Both the position numbers and the translations under genes were made by a program. 64,000 nucleotides of DNA from Maritimibacter fusiformis. Its GTDB lineage: Bacteria; Pseudomonadota; Alphaproteobacteria; Rhodobacterales; Rhodobacteraceae. The notes under the pieces were generated by a model. It ran no database searches. It was not told the DNA's origin and saw only the letters and a program-made list of their open reading frames with translations. Below are positions 43,298 through 53,352 of this stretch, in pieces. The stretch spans positions 124,001 to 188,000 of the forward strand of contig NZ_VSIY01000005.1 in assembly GCF_008086115.1 (NCBI RefSeq), written 5' to 3'. Each line of letters begins with the position of its first letter. The first letter of the stretch is position 1.

Positions 43298-44842
43298 TCA
43301 GTGGTCCCCCTTCGCCGGCGCGCTCAGTTTGCCGGGTGTTTCCACCACGGTCGAGATGTAGGGCTGCGGCGCGAACAACTGGTCTGCCATCGAGGTCGCG
43401 AAGCCGTGGATCTGCCCCGCGAACACGGTTTGCCCTGCCATGAGCGCGATCAACCCGCCGACCGCCACATAGGACAGGGTTGCGGGAGGTGACAGCAACA
43501 CCCCGTCATCTTCCGCCTTCGTGGCATGTGCCTTCCAGAACAGGATGCTGCCGGCCCGGGCAAAGCCCACGATGGACACCAGACCGGAGCCCAGTATCAC
43601 CGCCCAGATCCAGACCACGAGATCGCTGTTGAACGAGGCATCGAGCACCAGCAATTTGCCCAGGAAACCGGACAGCGGTGGCAGTCCCACCATGGCCGTC
43701 GCGCCGACGAAAAACAGCGCAGCGGTCGCGGCATTGCCGGCGGCGGGTGGTCGCGGCTTCAGGTCCAGGGATCCGCGGCCGACCAGCACCAGGTCGCAGA
43801 TCAGAAACAAGGCCGCCCCCGCCAGTGTCGAATGCACGATGTAGTAAAGCGCCGCCGCGATGCCGGAGGGCGTGAACAGGGCGATCGACACCATCACGAT
43901 GCCCATGGAGCCGATGATCGAATAGGCCACCAGACGGTCCAGCCGCTTGGCCGCAAGCACACCGATCATTCCGATCGCGACCGAGATCAGCGCGGCCGGA
44001 AGCAGCCAGAGGTCATACAGGCCAGCGGTCGCCTCCATGTTCGGGGGAAAGACCAGGGTATAGACGCGGATGATCGCATAGGCCCCGACCTTGGTCATGA
44101 TCGCGAACAGCGCCGCCACCGGTGCGGGCGCCTCGGCATAGCTCGAGGGCAGCCAGAAATGCAGCGGCACCACCGCCGCCTTGATCGCGAAGACCAGCAG
44201 CAACAGGACGGCGGCGACCCGGATGCCCACGGTCTCCTGCGGATCGACCAGCGCCGCGCGGTTGGCCAGGTCGGCCATGTTGAGAGTGCCGGTCTCGGCA
44301 TAGATCGAGCCGAGTGCGAACAGAAAAAGCGTCGACGCGATCAGGTTGAACAGCACGTACTGCGTACCGGCCTTGAGACGCGTGTTGCCGCCGGCGTGGA
44401 TCATCAGGCCGTAGGACGCGATCAGCAGCACCTCGAAGAACACGAAAAGGTTGAACAGGTCGCCGGTCAGGAACGCGCCCATCAGGCCCATGAGCTGGAA
44501 CTGGAACAGCGCGTGAAAATGCCGTCCGCGACTGTCCCAGCCGGACCCGATCGCAAACAGCAGCACGAACAGCGACAGCACCGAGGTCAGAAGCACCATC
44601 AGCGTGGACAACCGGTCGGCGACAAGCACGATCCCGAACGGGGCCGCCCAGTCGCCCATCCGGTAGAGGATGACGGTGCCATCGGAGGTATGCAACGCCA
44701 GCCCGAGCGCAATGGCGATGAGCGCCAGAACACCCGCAACCGACAGCACGCGCTGAATGCCGACGTGATACCGCGCGGCCAGCACGATGAAGGGCGCGCC
44801 TAGCGCGGGCAGGATCACCGGGGCGACAATCCAATGGGTCAT
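43298..44842 (-). CDS. mnhD: Na+/H+ antiporter subunit D (MnhD)
   Basis: Proton-translocating subunit related to NuoM/NuoN of complex I, 514 residues and about 14 membrane helices. The conserved membrane Lys/Glu region AIKAAVVPLHFWLPSSYAEAPAPVAALFAIMTKVGAYAIIRV (about residues 222-262) and a second KRLDRLVAYSIIGSMG are visible. Overlaps mnhC by 4 bp. Confidence 0.95.
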   Translation of the reverse strand: MTHWIVAPVILPALGAPFIVLAARYHVGIQRVLSVAGVLALIAIALGLALHTSDGTVILYRMGDWAAPFGIVLVADRLSTLMVLLTSVLSLFVLLFAIGSGWDSRGRHFHALFQFQLMGLMGAFLTGDLFNLFVFFEVLLIASYGLMIHAGGNTRLKAGTQYVLFNLIASTLFLFALGSIYAETGTLNMADLANRAALVDPQETVGIRVAAVLLLLVFAIKAAVVPLHFWLPSSYAEAPAPVAALFAIMTKVGAYAIIRVYTLVFPPNMEATAGLYDLWLLPAALISVAIGMIGVLAAKRLDRLVAYSIIGSMGIVMVSIALFTPSGIAAALYYIVHSTLAGAALFLICDLVLVGRGSLDLKPRPPAAGNAATAALFFVGATAMVGLPPLSGFLGKLLVLDASFNSDLVVWIWAVILGSGLVSIVGFARAGSILFWKAHATKAEDDGVLLSPPATLSYVAVGGLIALMAGQTVFAGQIHGFATSMADQLFAPQPYISTVVETPGKLSAPAKGDH

Positions 44843-45201
44843 GCCTCGTCCCCCTTCTGGTCGCTGTCGGTTTCGGCGTCGGGCAAATCGTCGACGTGAT
44901 CGTCGTCAGCGCCAAGGAACGCCCCGAGAGCGATCATCACCACCACCGCCGACATCCCGAACGAGATCACGATGGCGGTCAGCACCAGCGCCTGCGGCAG
45001 CGGGTCGGTATAGGTCGATACCCCGTCGCGCAGGATGGGCGCGGCACCGATCGCCAGACGGCCGGATGTGAACAGAAACACATTCACCGCGTAGGTCAGC
45101 AGCGAGATGCCGAGGATCACCGGGAACGTCCGCAGGCGCAGCGTGAGGTAGAGCCCTCCCGCGGTCAGGATGCCGATGGCGGAGGCGACAAGCAGTTCCA
45201 T
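44839..45201 (-). CDS. mnhC: Na+/H+ antiporter subunit C (MnhC)
   Basis: 120-residue NuoK-like subunit with three helices; contains ILGISLLTYAVNVFLFTSGR and DPLPQALVLTAIVISFGMSAVVVMIAL, where the family's conserved DPLPQALVLTAIVI stretch is diagnostic. Its tail is acidic. Spaced 1 bp from mnhA/B upstream. Confidence 0.95.
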   Translation of the reverse strand: MELLVASAIGILTAGGLYLTLRLRTFPVILGISLLTYAVNVFLFTSGRLAIGAAPILRDGVSTYTDPLPQALVLTAIVISFGMSAVVVMIALGAFLGADDDHVDDLPDAETDSDQKGDEA

Positions 45202-45202
45202 G

Positions 45203-48085
45203 CTACACCCCCGCCCGTGCGGTGGAGGTCAGACCGTCGGCGTCGTCCTCTTCGCGTGACGGGTCGATATCCATCGGATGATCGTCGTCCACTTCGCTGG
45301 CCAGCCGCGCAAGGCGCGAGAAGCTCTCGAGCGACAGCATCACCGCTCCGACGACCGCCAGGAACACGCCCAGATCGAACAGCATCGCGGTGGCCAGTTC
45401 GAACTCCTTGAAGGGGGGAATGCGGACATAGGTGAAATCCGAGGTCAGGAACGGCTTGCCGACGAACCACGACCCGATCCCCGTCAGCCCCGCGGTCAGA
45501 ACCCCGGCCCCGATCACCCCGTGGTAGGGATAGCGCAACCGCGCCGAGGTCCAGCCGAAGCCGCTGGCCATGTATTGCATCACCACCGCGATCGACACGA
45601 TCAGACCGGCGATGAACCCGCCGCCCGGATCGTTGTGGCCGCGCAGGAAGATGTAAAAGCCCACCATCAGGACGATCGGCAGAAGAACCCGCGTCAGCAC
45701 CACCATCATCATCGGATGGGTGTCGCCCGCGCGCGGCTGGTCGGGCTTGCGGTTCAGCAGCCGTGCGCGCACCGGCCCGCGCAGGAGCGTCTCGGTCAAC
45801 GCATAGATCAGCAGCGCGGCGATGCCGAGCACGATGATCTCGCCATAGGTATCAAAGCCACGGAAATCGACCAGGATCACGTTGACCACATTGGTCCCGC
45901 CGCCGCCCTTGTAGGAATTGGCGAGGTGGAACTCGGAAATCGGCGTGCTGACCGCGTCGCGCAGCATGAAGTGATAGGACAGGCCAAAGGTCGCGACACC
46001 GCCCGCCACCGCAATGCCCGCGTCGCGCACCCGGCGCAGCACCGAGCTTTCCACCGGGGTCCGGTTCGGCAGGAAATTCAACGCCAGCAGCATCAGGATG
46101 ATGGTGACCACTTCGACGGTGAACTGGGTCATCGCAAGGTCCGGCGCGCTGAAGAACACAAACCCGATCGACACCATCAACCCGACGATCCCGATCAGGA
46201 TCAGCGACAACAGGCGGTTGCGGTGCAACAGGACCATCCCGGCGGTCGCGCCGAGCAGCATCAGCCAACCGGCGATGGGCACCGCGCCCGCGGGCTGCAT
46301 CGTGCGCGTGGGCGCATCGAGCGTACCGGTGATCCAGGCATGGTAGCCGGCCGCAAAGATCGTGACCGCGCCGATCGCCGCATAGCGCGTGAAGGCGCCG
46401 TTGTGCAGCGGCAGGATGATCGCCCGCGCCAGCCCTTCCGCCGCCGCGACGATGGCATCGTAGATCGCCTTGGCTTCGGGGCGCGGGGTGCTGTCCCACA
46501 GGCGCAGGGCCGGCTTGAAGACGGACAGCAGGATCAGGCCGCCGAAGACCGCGATCAACGACAAAAACAGCGCGGGCACCAGCCCGTGCCAGATCTTGAT
46601 ATGCGCCTCCGGCACCACGCCGGCGGCACCCAGCAGCGAGGCCGTGACCAGCTTCACGAACGGCTCGACCACGAAGGGCGCGACACCGATCAGAACCACC
46701 AGCGCCACGAGGATGGCCGGCGGCAACCACAGACCGGCGCCCGGGTCATGCGGCGTGGCCGGATAGTCATCGCGCTTCGGGCCAAGGAACACGTGCCCGA
46801 TCAGGCGAAAGCTGTAGGCGGCCGAGAAAAGCGATCCGAAGGTCGCCAGCGCAGGCACCAGCCAGGGTGTGCCGAACAGCACCGTGCGGCCCGACTCCTC
46901 CAGCATCATTTCCTTGGACAAAAAGCCGTTGAGCAGCGGAATACCGGCCATCGACAGCGCCGCCAGCGTGGCAATCAGGAATGTCACCGGCATCAGCCTG
47001 GAAAGCCCGCCGAGCCGCCGGATATCGCGGGTATGCGCCGCGTGGTCGACGATGCCCGCCGACATGAACAGCGCCGCCTTGAAGGTCGCGTGGTTCAGGA
47101 TGTGAAACACCGCCGCCATCGCGCCAAAGGCCGTGCCGGTGCCCAGCAGCATGGTGATCAGGCCCAGGTGGCTGACGGTCGAGAACGCGAGCAGCGCCTT
47201 GAGGTCATGCTTGAACAGCGCGATCACCGCCCCCAGAACCATCGTGGTCAACCCGGCGCTGGTGACGATCACGAACCACTCCGGCGTGCCCGACAGCACC
47301 GGCCACATGCGCGCCATCAGGAAGATGCCCGCTTTCACCATCGTAGCTGAGTGCAGATAGGCGGACACCGGCGTCGGCGCAGCCATTGCGTGCGGCAGCC
47401 AGAAGTGAAACGGGAACTGCGCGGATTTGGTGAAACATCCCAACAGGATCAGGACCAGCGCGGGCACATAGAGGGGGTCGGCCTGGATCAGGTCGCGGTG
47501 CTGCAGGATCTCGCTGAGATCGTAGCTGCCCACGATCTGGCCGAGGATCAGCATGCCCGCGATCATCGCAAGCCCGCCCATCGCCGTCACCGCCAGCGCC
47601 ATCCGTGCGCCCTGCCGCCCTTCGGGCAGGTGCTTCCAATAGCCGATCAGCAGGAATGACGATAGCGACGTGAGCTCCCAGAAGATGATCAATAACAGTA
47701 TGTTGTCGCTCAGAACGATGCCCACCATCGCGCCCTGGAACAGCAGCAGGTAGGTGAAGAACTGGCCCATGTTGTCGTCGCGGCCAAGGTAGTGACGCGC
47801 ATAGGCGATGATCAAAAGACCGATGCCGAGGATCAGCAGCGCAAAGAAAAATCCCAGCCCGTCCAGCATCAACGTGAAGTTGAGCCCCATGAGCGGCATC
47901 CAGTCCACCCGCGCCATCACCACCTCGCCCTCGAGGATCGTCGGCAAGTTGGTCAACAGCCCCACGAAGGCCGTCAGCGACACCGTGAAGGTCACCCCCG
48001 CCGTCGCCGAGCGGCCGGCAGAGTTCATCAGACCCGGGAGCAACGCGCCCAGAAAAGGCAGTGCAACAAGAATGAAGAGGGACAC
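45203..48085 (-). CDS. Na+/H+ antiporter subunit A fused to subunit B (MnhAB)
   Basis: 960-residue first subunit of the Mrp complex. Residues to about 790 are the NuoL-like MnhA part, with the proton-channel region GCFTKSAQFPFHFWLPHAMAAPTPVSAYLHSATMVKAGIFLMAR (about 218-261) and a C-terminal MnhA extension. Residues about 800-940 form an MnhB domain (MMMVVLTRVLLPIVLMVGFYIFLRGHNDPGGGFIAG). Fused A/B subunits are known in alphaproteobacterial Pha systems. The complex exports Na+ (or K+) in exchange for H+ and supports pH and salt tolerance. The gene leads the operon A/B-C-D-E-F-G. Confidence 0.94.
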   Translation of the reverse strand: MSLFILVALPFLGALLPGLMNSAGRSATAGVTFTVSLTAFVGLLTNLPTILEGEVVMARVDWMPLMGLNFTLMLDGLGFFFALLILGIGLLIIAYARHYLGRDDNMGQFFTYLLLFQGAMVGIVLSDNILLLIIFWELTSLSSFLLIGYWKHLPEGRQGARMALAVTAMGGLAMIAGMLILGQIVGSYDLSEILQHRDLIQADPLYVPALVLILLGCFTKSAQFPFHFWLPHAMAAPTPVSAYLHSATMVKAGIFLMARMWPVLSGTPEWFVIVTSAGLTTMVLGAVIALFKHDLKALLAFSTVSHLGLITMLLGTGTAFGAMAAVFHILNHATFKAALFMSAGIVDHAAHTRDIRRLGGLSRLMPVTFLIATLAALSMAGIPLLNGFLSKEMMLEESGRTVLFGTPWLVPALATFGSLFSAAYSFRLIGHVFLGPKRDDYPATPHDPGAGLWLPPAILVALVVLIGVAPFVVEPFVKLVTASLLGAAGVVPEAHIKIWHGLVPALFLSLIAVFGGLILLSVFKPALRLWDSTPRPEAKAIYDAIVAAAEGLARAIILPLHNGAFTRYAAIGAVTIFAAGYHAWITGTLDAPTRTMQPAGAVPIAGWLMLLGATAGMVLLHRNRLLSLILIGIVGLMVSIGFVFFSAPDLAMTQFTVEVVTIILMLLALNFLPNRTPVESSVLRRVRDAGIAVAGGVATFGLSYHFMLRDAVSTPISEFHLANSYKGGGGTNVVNVILVDFRGFDTYGEIIVLGIAALLIYALTETLLRGPVRARLLNRKPDQPRAGDTHPMMMVVLTRVLLPIVLMVGFYIFLRGHNDPGGGFIAGLIVSIAVVMQYMASGFGWTSARLRYPYHGVIGAGVLTAGLTGIGSWFVGKPFLTSDFTYVRIPPFKEFELATAMLFDLGVFLAVVGAVMLSLESFSRLARLASEVDDDHPMDIDPSREEDDADGLTSTARAGV

Positions 48086-48273
48086 TTGGACTCCCGGTCA
48101 GAGGATTCTTGGGTTCGAACCAATTTGTGCAGCTGTCTCGGAACCTCAAGCACGAACGGCCGATTTTTTGTCAGAAAAGTCGCATTTTCTTCGGTTCGTA
48201 TCAGCAAACCCGCCGCTCGCCGGGAATGCAACCATCTTCCGGCCCATCGGCCACGATCCCGGCCCCGCCGGAC

Positions 48274-48298
48274 AAGAAAACGGGGGCGCAAGGCCCCC
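48274..48298 (-). terminator. Intrinsic terminator downstream of nrdJ
   Basis: On the minus strand GGGGGC (48298-48293) pairs with GCCCCC (48287-48282) across a 5-nt loop and is followed by G and TTTTCTT (complement of 48274-48280). It is about 160 bp past the nrdJ stop. Confidence 0.7.
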
Positions 48299-48428
48299 AG
48301 TTTCACGGATCGGGGCGTTTCGTTACCGCCCGTTGGTTTTTCGCCTGTATCCCGATCCGCGCCGGGGGCGAACGCATCCGCCCCTGAAACATTGTGTCGG
48401 CCCCTTGTCAGACACCGGGGCCGGAGCG

Positions 48429-48452
48429 GGCGGGGCTTATTACCGCCCCGCC
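48429..48452 (-). terminator. Hairpin immediately after nrdJ
   Basis: Perfect 8-bp stem GGCGGGGC/GCCCCGCC with an 8-nt loop, ending 8 bp after the nrdJ stop codon. There is no T-run, so it may pause polymerase or protect the mRNA rather than terminate alone. Confidence 0.45.
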
Positions 48453-48460
48453 ACGTGCCG

Positions 48461-51400
48461 TCACGAACAGCCCGAGGTCGAACCGCAGGTGTTGCATTTC
48501 ATGCAGGTGCCGTTGCGCACCAGCGTGTAGTTGCCGCAATCGCCGCAGGGATCGCCCTCGTAGCCCTGCATGCGCGCCTTGGTGCGGGCGTCCATCATGG
48601 TGACGCTGCCCGCGCTGATGGCGGTTTCCGACACCCTTGCCTCCAGCGTGGTCGACATCGCGGCGGCGGGAACCAGTGTTTGCAACGCCTCGGAGGGGTC
48701 GGCGCCGTTATGGAAGGCCGCCGCGCCGTTAGCGCCGCCCTGCAGCACCACCAGCTCTTGCGGCAGACGCTTGCGCAGGTAGCCGGTCGAGCTGATCTGC
48801 TTGAGCACCTCGATCGACCGGTTGGCGGCCGTATCCGACAGTTCCTGCACGTTTTCAACGCCTTCCTCGACGCCCTTGCCAAGGCTGTCAAAGCTCGCAC
48901 CCTCGGGTTTGACATGCGCGAGGTCGGTGCGGTCGAGGTAGCTGACCGCCAGTTCGCGGAAGATGTAGTCGAGGATCGAGGTCGCGTTCTTGATCGCCGC
49001 GTTGCCCTGAACCATGCCCGCCGGCTCGAACTTGGTGAAGGTGAAGGCGTCGACGAACTCTTCCAGCGGCACGCCGTATTGCAGACCGACCGACACCGCG
49101 ATGGCGAAGTTGTTCATCATCGCACGGAAGCCCGCGCCTTCCTTGTGCATGTCGATGAAGATCTCGCCCAACTGCCCGTCGGCATATTCGCCGGTGCGCA
49201 GATAGACCTTGTGGCCGCCGATGATCGCCTTCTGGGTATAGCCCTTGCGCCGTTCCGGCATCTTCTCGCGGTGCGAGCGGACGATTTCCTTGACGTAGAC
49301 CTTCTCGATCACCTTCTCGGCCAGCACCGCCGCCTTCTCGTAGGTCGAGCCGTTGGTCAGGATCTCCTCGGCCTCCTCGTCGTCCTCGACCAGCGCGGAC
49401 GCCAGCGGCTGGCTCAGCTTGGAGCCGTCGCGGTAGAGCGCGTTGGCCTTGGTGCCCAGCGACCACGACAGTTCATAGGCGCGCTGGCAATCCTCGATGG
49501 TGGCCGAGTTGGGCATGTTGATGGTCTTGGAAATCGCGCCGGAGATGAAGCTTTGCGCCGCCGCCATCATCTGAATATGGCTCTCGGTCGACAGCACCCG
49601 CTTGCCGGACTTGCCGCAGGGGTTGGCGCAGTCGAACACCGACTGGTGCTCGGGCTTGAGATACGGCGCACCTTCAAGCGTCATCGCGCCGATCGCGTGC
49701 AGGTTCGCCGCCTCGATATCGGCCTTGGAAAAGCCCAGGTGCCGCAGCAGGTCGAAGCCGGGGTCGGTCAGCTTGTCATCCGGGATGCCCAGCGTATCGG
49801 TGCAGAATTCCGCCCCCAGCGACCACTGGTTGAACACGAAGCGGATGTCGAACGCCGAGGCCAGCGCGGCTTCGACCTTGTCGATCTCGGCCTGGCCAAA
49901 GCCCTTGCCGATCAGCGTGGTGTGGTTGATCCCCGGCGCGTTGCCCAGGGTGCCGTGACCGACCGCGTAGGCAATCATTTCCTCGATCTGCGCCGAGCCA
50001 TAGCCCAGCATGTCGAGCGCGGCGGGCACCGAGCGGTTGATGATCTTGAAATAACCGCCGCCTGCCAGCTTCTTGAACTTGACCAGCGCGAAATCGGGTT
50101 CGATCCCGGTGGTGTCGCAATCCATCACCAGCCCGATGGTGCCGGTCGGCGCGATCACCGAAACCTGCGCGTTGCGATAGCCGTATTCCTCGCCGAGGCT
50201 CAGCGCCTCGTCCCAGGCCGCCATCGCCAGGTCGACCAGGCGGTTGTCGGGGCAATTCGCGTGATCGAGCGCCACCGGCTTGACCGCAAGGCCGTCATAG
50301 CCCTCGGTGGCGCCATAGGCCGCGGTGCGGTGGTTGCGGATCACCCGCAGCATGTGGTCCGCGTTGCGCTTGTAGCCCGCGAAGGCGCCCAGCTCGCCCG
50401 CCATCTCGGCCGAGGTGGCATAGGACGTGCCCGTCATGATCGCGGTCAACGCGCCGATCAGCGCCCGGCCCTCTTTCGAGTCGTAGCCCAGCCCCATCTG
50501 CATCAGAAGCCCGCCGACGTTGGCATAGCCCAGCCCCAGCGTGCGGAAGTCGAAACTGCGCCGCGCGATCTCCTGCGACGGGAACTGCGCCATCATCACC
50601 GAGATTTCCAGCGTCAGCGTCCAGATCCGCGTTGCGTGCATGTAGCTTTCCGCGTCGAACCGGCCATCCTTGAGGAAGGTCAGCAGGTTCATCGACGCCA
50701 GGTTGCAGGCGGTATCGTCCAGGAACATGTATTCCGAGCACGGGTTCGAACCGCGGATCGCGCCATCTTCCGGGCAGGTGTGCCAGGCGTTGATGGTGTC
50801 GTGAAACTGGATGCCCGGATCGGCACAGGACCAGGCGGCATGGCCGATCTGTTCCCACAGGTCACGCGCCTTGACGGTCTTGGCGACGCTGCCATCGGTG
50901 CGGCGGATCAGCTCCCAGTCGGCATCGTCGTGCACCGCCTGAAGGAAGGCATCGGTCACGCGCACGGTGTTGTTGGAGTTCTGGCCCGAAACCGACGCAT
51001 AGGCCTCGGAATCCCAATCGGTGTCATAGGTGGGAAACTCGATCGCGCCGTAGCCCTGCTTTGCGTAATCCAGCACGCGCTTGACGTAAGTTTCCGGGAT
51101 CGCGCATTTTTTCGCGTCGCGGATCGCGGATTTCAGGGTCGGGTTGACCGCCGGATCATAGGCGTCCGCCTCGGCCCCGTCCCAGGCGCGGATCGCCGCG
51201 AAGATCTCGTTGAGCTGGCGCTCGTGCATCTTCGAGCCGGCCACGAGCGAGGCGACCTTCTGCTCTTCCTTGACCTTCCAGTTGATGAATTCCTCGATGT
51301 CCGGGTGGTCGGCATCGACGATCACCATCTTGGCCGCGCGCCGCGTGGTGCCGCCCGACTTGATCGCGCCCGCCGCCCGGTCGCCGATCTTGAGAAAGCC

Positions 51401-52165
51401 CATCAGCCCCGACGACTTGCCGCCGCCCGACAGCCGCTCGCCCTCGGCGCGCAGCGACGAGAAGTTGGTGCCGGTGCCGGAGCCATACTTGAACAGCCGC
51501 GCCTCGCGCACCCACAGATCCATGATGCCGCCGTCGCCGACCAGGTCGTCGCCGACCGACTGGATAAAGCAGGCATGCGGCTGCGGATGCTCATAGGCCG
51601 AGGTCGAGCGGGTCAGCTCGCCCGACTGGTAGTCGACATAGTAATGCCCCTGCCCCGGACCGTCGATGCCGTAGGCCCAGTGCAGCCCGGTGTTGAACCA
51701 TTGCGGCGAGTTCGGCGCGCCCATCTGGGCGGCCAGCATGAAGCGCATTTCGTCGAAATAGGCGCGCGCGTCGGCCTCGGTGGTGAAATAGCCGCCCTTC
51801 CAGCCCCAATAGGTCCAGGCCCCGGCCAGACGGTCGAACACCTGCTTGGCCGAGGTCTCGCCGCCGGTGCGGTCGCCTTCCGGCATCTTGGCCAGCGCGG
51901 CCTCGTCGGGCACATGGCGCCACAGGAATTCCGGCACGTCCTTTTCCTTGACGGGCTTCAATGCCGCCGGAACACCGGCCTTGCGGAAGTACTTCTGCGC
52001 GATCACGTCCGAGGCGACCTGGCTCCAGCCCTCGGGCACCTCGACATTGTCGAGCTTGAACACAACCGTTCCGTCCGGGTTGCGAATCTCTGACGAGGTG
52101 GTGGTGAAGTCCAGCCCTGCGTATGCGTCCGCGTCTGCCTCGGTGAATTTCCTGTCGATTTTCAT
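48461..52165 (-). CDS. nrdJ: Vitamin B12-dependent (class II) ribonucleotide reductase
   Basis: Makes deoxyribonucleotides using adenosylcobalamin and works with or without oxygen. The 1234-residue length matches the large alphaproteobacterial NrdJ type. Motifs include [11 protein letters not shown] (about residues 151-161), [23 protein letters not shown], the catalytic [42 protein letters not shown], and at the C-terminus a zinc-ribbon [19 protein letters not shown] that carries the redox-active cysteines. No B12 riboswitch was recognised upstream, but NrdR-box-like palindromes are present. The gene stands alone with its own terminator. Confidence 0.97.
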   Translation of the reverse strand: MKIDRKFTEADADAYAGLDFTTTSSEIRNPDGTVVFKLDNVEVPEGWSQVASDVIAQKYFRKAGVPAALKPVKEKDVPEFLWRHVPDEAALAKMPEGDRTGGETSAKQVFDRLAGAWTYWGWKGGYFTTEADARAYFDEMRFMLAAQMGAPNSPQWFNTGLHWAYGIDGPGQGHYYVDYQSGELTRSTSAYEHPQPHACFIQSVGDDLVGDGGIMDLWVREARLFKYGSGTGTNFSSLRAEGERLSGGGKSSGLMGFLKIGDRAAGAIKSGGTTRRAAKMVIVDADHPDIEEFINWKVKEEQKVASLVAGSKMHERQLNEIFAAIRAWDGAEADAYDPAVNPTLKSAIRDAKKCAIPETYVKRVLDYAKQGYGAIEFPTYDTDWDSEAYASVSGQNSNNTVRVTDAFLQAVHDDADWELIRRTDGSVAKTVKARDLWEQIGHAAWSCADPGIQFHDTINAWHTCPEDGAIRGSNPCSEYMFLDDTACNLASMNLLTFLKDGRFDAESYMHATRIWTLTLEISVMMAQFPSQEIARRSFDFRTLGLGYANVGGLLMQMGLGYDSKEGRALIGALTAIMTGTSYATSAEMAGELGAFAGYKRNADHMLRVIRNHRTAAYGATEGYDGLAVKPVALDHANCPDNRLVDLAMAAWDEALSLGEEYGYRNAQVSVIAPTGTIGLVMDCDTTGIEPDFALVKFKKLAGGGYFKIINRSVPAALDMLGYGSAQIEEMIAYAVGHGTLGNAPGINHTTLIGKGFGQAEIDKVEAALASAFDIRFVFNQWSLGAEFCTDTLGIPDDKLTDPGFDLLRHLGFSKADIEAANLHAIGAMTLEGAPYLKPEHQSVFDCANPCGKSGKRVLSTESHIQMMAAAQSFISGAISKTINMPNSATIEDCQRAYELSWSLGTKANALYRDGSKLSQPLASALVEDDEEAEEILTNGSTYEKAAVLAEKVIEKVYVKEIVRSHREKMPERRKGYTQKAIIGGHKVYLRTGEYADGQLGEIFIDMHKEGAGFRAMMNNFAIAVSVGLQYGVPLEEFVDAFTFTKFEPAGMVQGNAAIKNATSILDYIFRELAVSYLDRTDLAHVKPEGASFDSLGKGVEEGVENVQELSDTAANRSIEVLKQISSTGYLRKRLPQELVVLQGGANGAAAFHNGADPSEALQTLVPAAAMSTTLEARVSETAISAGSVTMMDARTKARMQGYEGDPCGDCGNYTLVRNGTCMKCNTCGSTSGCS

Positions 52166-52373
52166 GTGCCCCGTCGTTCCTCTGTCCTGTGCCTCGGCCC
52201 CGTCTTGACAGCGGGTTCCGGGCTTGTGCCGTCAAAGTGTCCTGCAAGCCGACCCGGGCCACGAACCGCAACAGACCACCCGACGCTGGCCAGCAATTGA
52301 CCAACGCATGACCCTGTCCCTTGGTGGGAGAAAGGTGAGGTGTGTGTGTCGTTTTGTTCCCTACCCGCCGACA

Positions 52374-52389
52374 CTACTACATCTGGTAG
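52374..52389. promoter_or_regulatory. NrdR-box-like palindrome, proximal to nrdJ
   Basis: CTACTACATCTGGTAG, with CTAC and GTAG arms, agrees with most fixed positions of the NrdR consensus acaCwAtATaTwGwgt. It lies 209 bp before the nrdJ start. NrdR represses ribonucleotide reductase genes when dATP/ATP is high. Confidence 0.5.
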
Positions 52390-52694
52390 CGCGCCGACTT
52401 GCTCGCACAAAGTGACGTGTCCACCCGCCTCGGTCAACGACATTGTTGGCGATTCTTCGGGCTCTTTCGGGTTGACGCGGCGGGCTTTCGCAGGGCCGCT
52501 CCAGCACACGGAAACGGCGAGTCGGAAAACGCCACGGTATTTCAGGCGTTTCCCCGCAATGGCTCGCCCGTCGCATGATCCGGCGCGCGATCCGGCGGGC
52601 GCGAAACCGTTCCCGTGGCCTGCGGCAGCAATGCAACAGGCAAGGATTCGTGGCCGTGTCGATGTTCGATTTCTGCAAGAAACTCGCAGATCAC

Positions 52695-52710
52695 CCACCA
52701 TATCTAGGGG
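52695..52710. promoter_or_regulatory. NrdR-box-like palindrome, distal to nrdJ
   Basis: CCACCATATCTAGGGG matches the NrdR consensus at nearly all fixed positions and sits within a wider CCACC..GGGGTGG symmetry. It is 530 bp before nrdJ and 36 bp after the tRNA-Pro 3' end, far from the proximal site, whereas NrdR boxes usually come as close pairs. Confidence 0.4.
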
Positions 52711-52745
52711 TGGCAGCGCGTCATCGTCTGTATCTGGTGTCAGTG

Positions 52746-52822
52746 TGGTCGGGGCGGCGAGATTCGAACTCACGACCTACGGCACCCAAAGCCGCCGCGC
52801 TACCAGACTGCGCCACGCCCCG
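52746..52822 (-). tRNA. tRNA-Pro (anticodon TGG)
   Basis: 77-base cloverleaf with encoded CCA on the minus strand. Acceptor CGGGGCG pairs with CGCCCCG, the D arm contains GCGC..GCGC, the anticodon loop is TTTGGGT giving TGG (reads CCN), and the T loop is TTCGAAT. No near-consensus promoter was clear. Confidence 0.95.
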
Positions 52823-52881
52823 ATCCGCGCATTCAATACAAAGCGCGCGACCGAATGGAAAGCCCGAACAGGCCCCCGCCT

Positions 52882-53352
52882 TTACGGCGTGCAGGGCCAG
52901 GCGGCATGGGTGGGGTCGAAAGCGGGGTGGCGCACCTCGGCCCCCGGGGCGATGCCGATCGAGGCCGCGACGCCGCCGCGGACCTCGAGCACCGCAAGCA
53001 CGCCGTCGCCGCCGGAGATCGGCGTCAGATCGCCGGGCACCGCCATCGGGTGCACATGCCGGACCACGCCCTCGGCATCGATGAATACCATGTCGAGCGG
53101 GATCAGCGTGTTCTTCATCCAGAACGACGGTTGGCCGGGCTGTTCATAGACGAACAGCATGCCCTGCGACGCCGGCAGCGAGGCCCGGTTCATCAACCCC
53201 TCGGCGCGTTCGGCGAAATCGTCAGCAATCTCGACCGTGAAACGCGCGGCGCCGAAATCGCCACGAATGTCGAGCCGGTTGTCAGCGCAGGTTTCGGCCG
53301 ATACCGCCCCGGACAGGGCCAGCACGGCGATGGCGGCCAGCGCGCCCCTCAC
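52882..53352 (-). CDS. DUF192 domain-containing exported protein
   Basis: 156 residues with a signal peptide (MRGALAAIAVLALSGAVSAETC, cleavage probably after VSA) and a DUF192 domain (about residues 35-150). The family motifs RAEGLMNRASLPASQGMLFVY, FWMKNTLIPLDMVFIDAEG and ISGGDGVLAVLEVRGG are all visible. Function is unknown in the family. It overlaps the cold-shock gene by 4 bp and is probably co-translated. Confidence 0.88.
   Translation of the reverse strand: MRGALAAIAVLALSGAVSAETCADNRLDIRGDFGAARFTVEIADDFAERAEGLMNRASLPASQGMLFVYEQPGQPSFWMKNTLIPLDMVFIDAEGVVRHVHPMAVPGDLTPISGGDGVLAVLEVRGGVAASIGIAPGAEVRHPAFDPTHAAWPCTP

Larger units (their letters stand above)
48086..48460. other. Region between mnhAB and nrdJ
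   Basis: 375 bp without a gene. It carries the nrdJ terminator structures (48274-48298 and 48429-48452) and, nearer mnhAB, presumably the antiporter promoter. No ORF with a credible start was found. Confidence 0.6.
52166..52745. other. Long leader and intergenic region upstream of nrdJ
   Basis: 580 bp with no credible gene. It contains two palindromic 16-mers resembling NrdR boxes (52374-52389 and 52695-52710). I looked for the cobalamin riboswitch B12 box and did not find it. Confidence 0.5.

Noticed and set aside
45278-47350. 690-codon frame on the plus strand
   Set aside because: Antisense to mnhAB; composition is dominated by Arg, His, Gln and Asp with no fold-like pattern.
47792-52093. 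Very long open frame (1433 codons) on the plus strand
   Set aside because: It is antisense to mnhAB and nrdJ, both clearly identified, and its product is a low-complexity His/Arg/Gly-rich sequence typical of GC-rich shadow frames.
52166-52745. Possible cobalamin riboswitch upstream of nrdJ
   Set aside because: I looked for the conserved B12-box and GCAACTGT-type elements on the minus strand and did not find them. A covariance-model search would be decisive.
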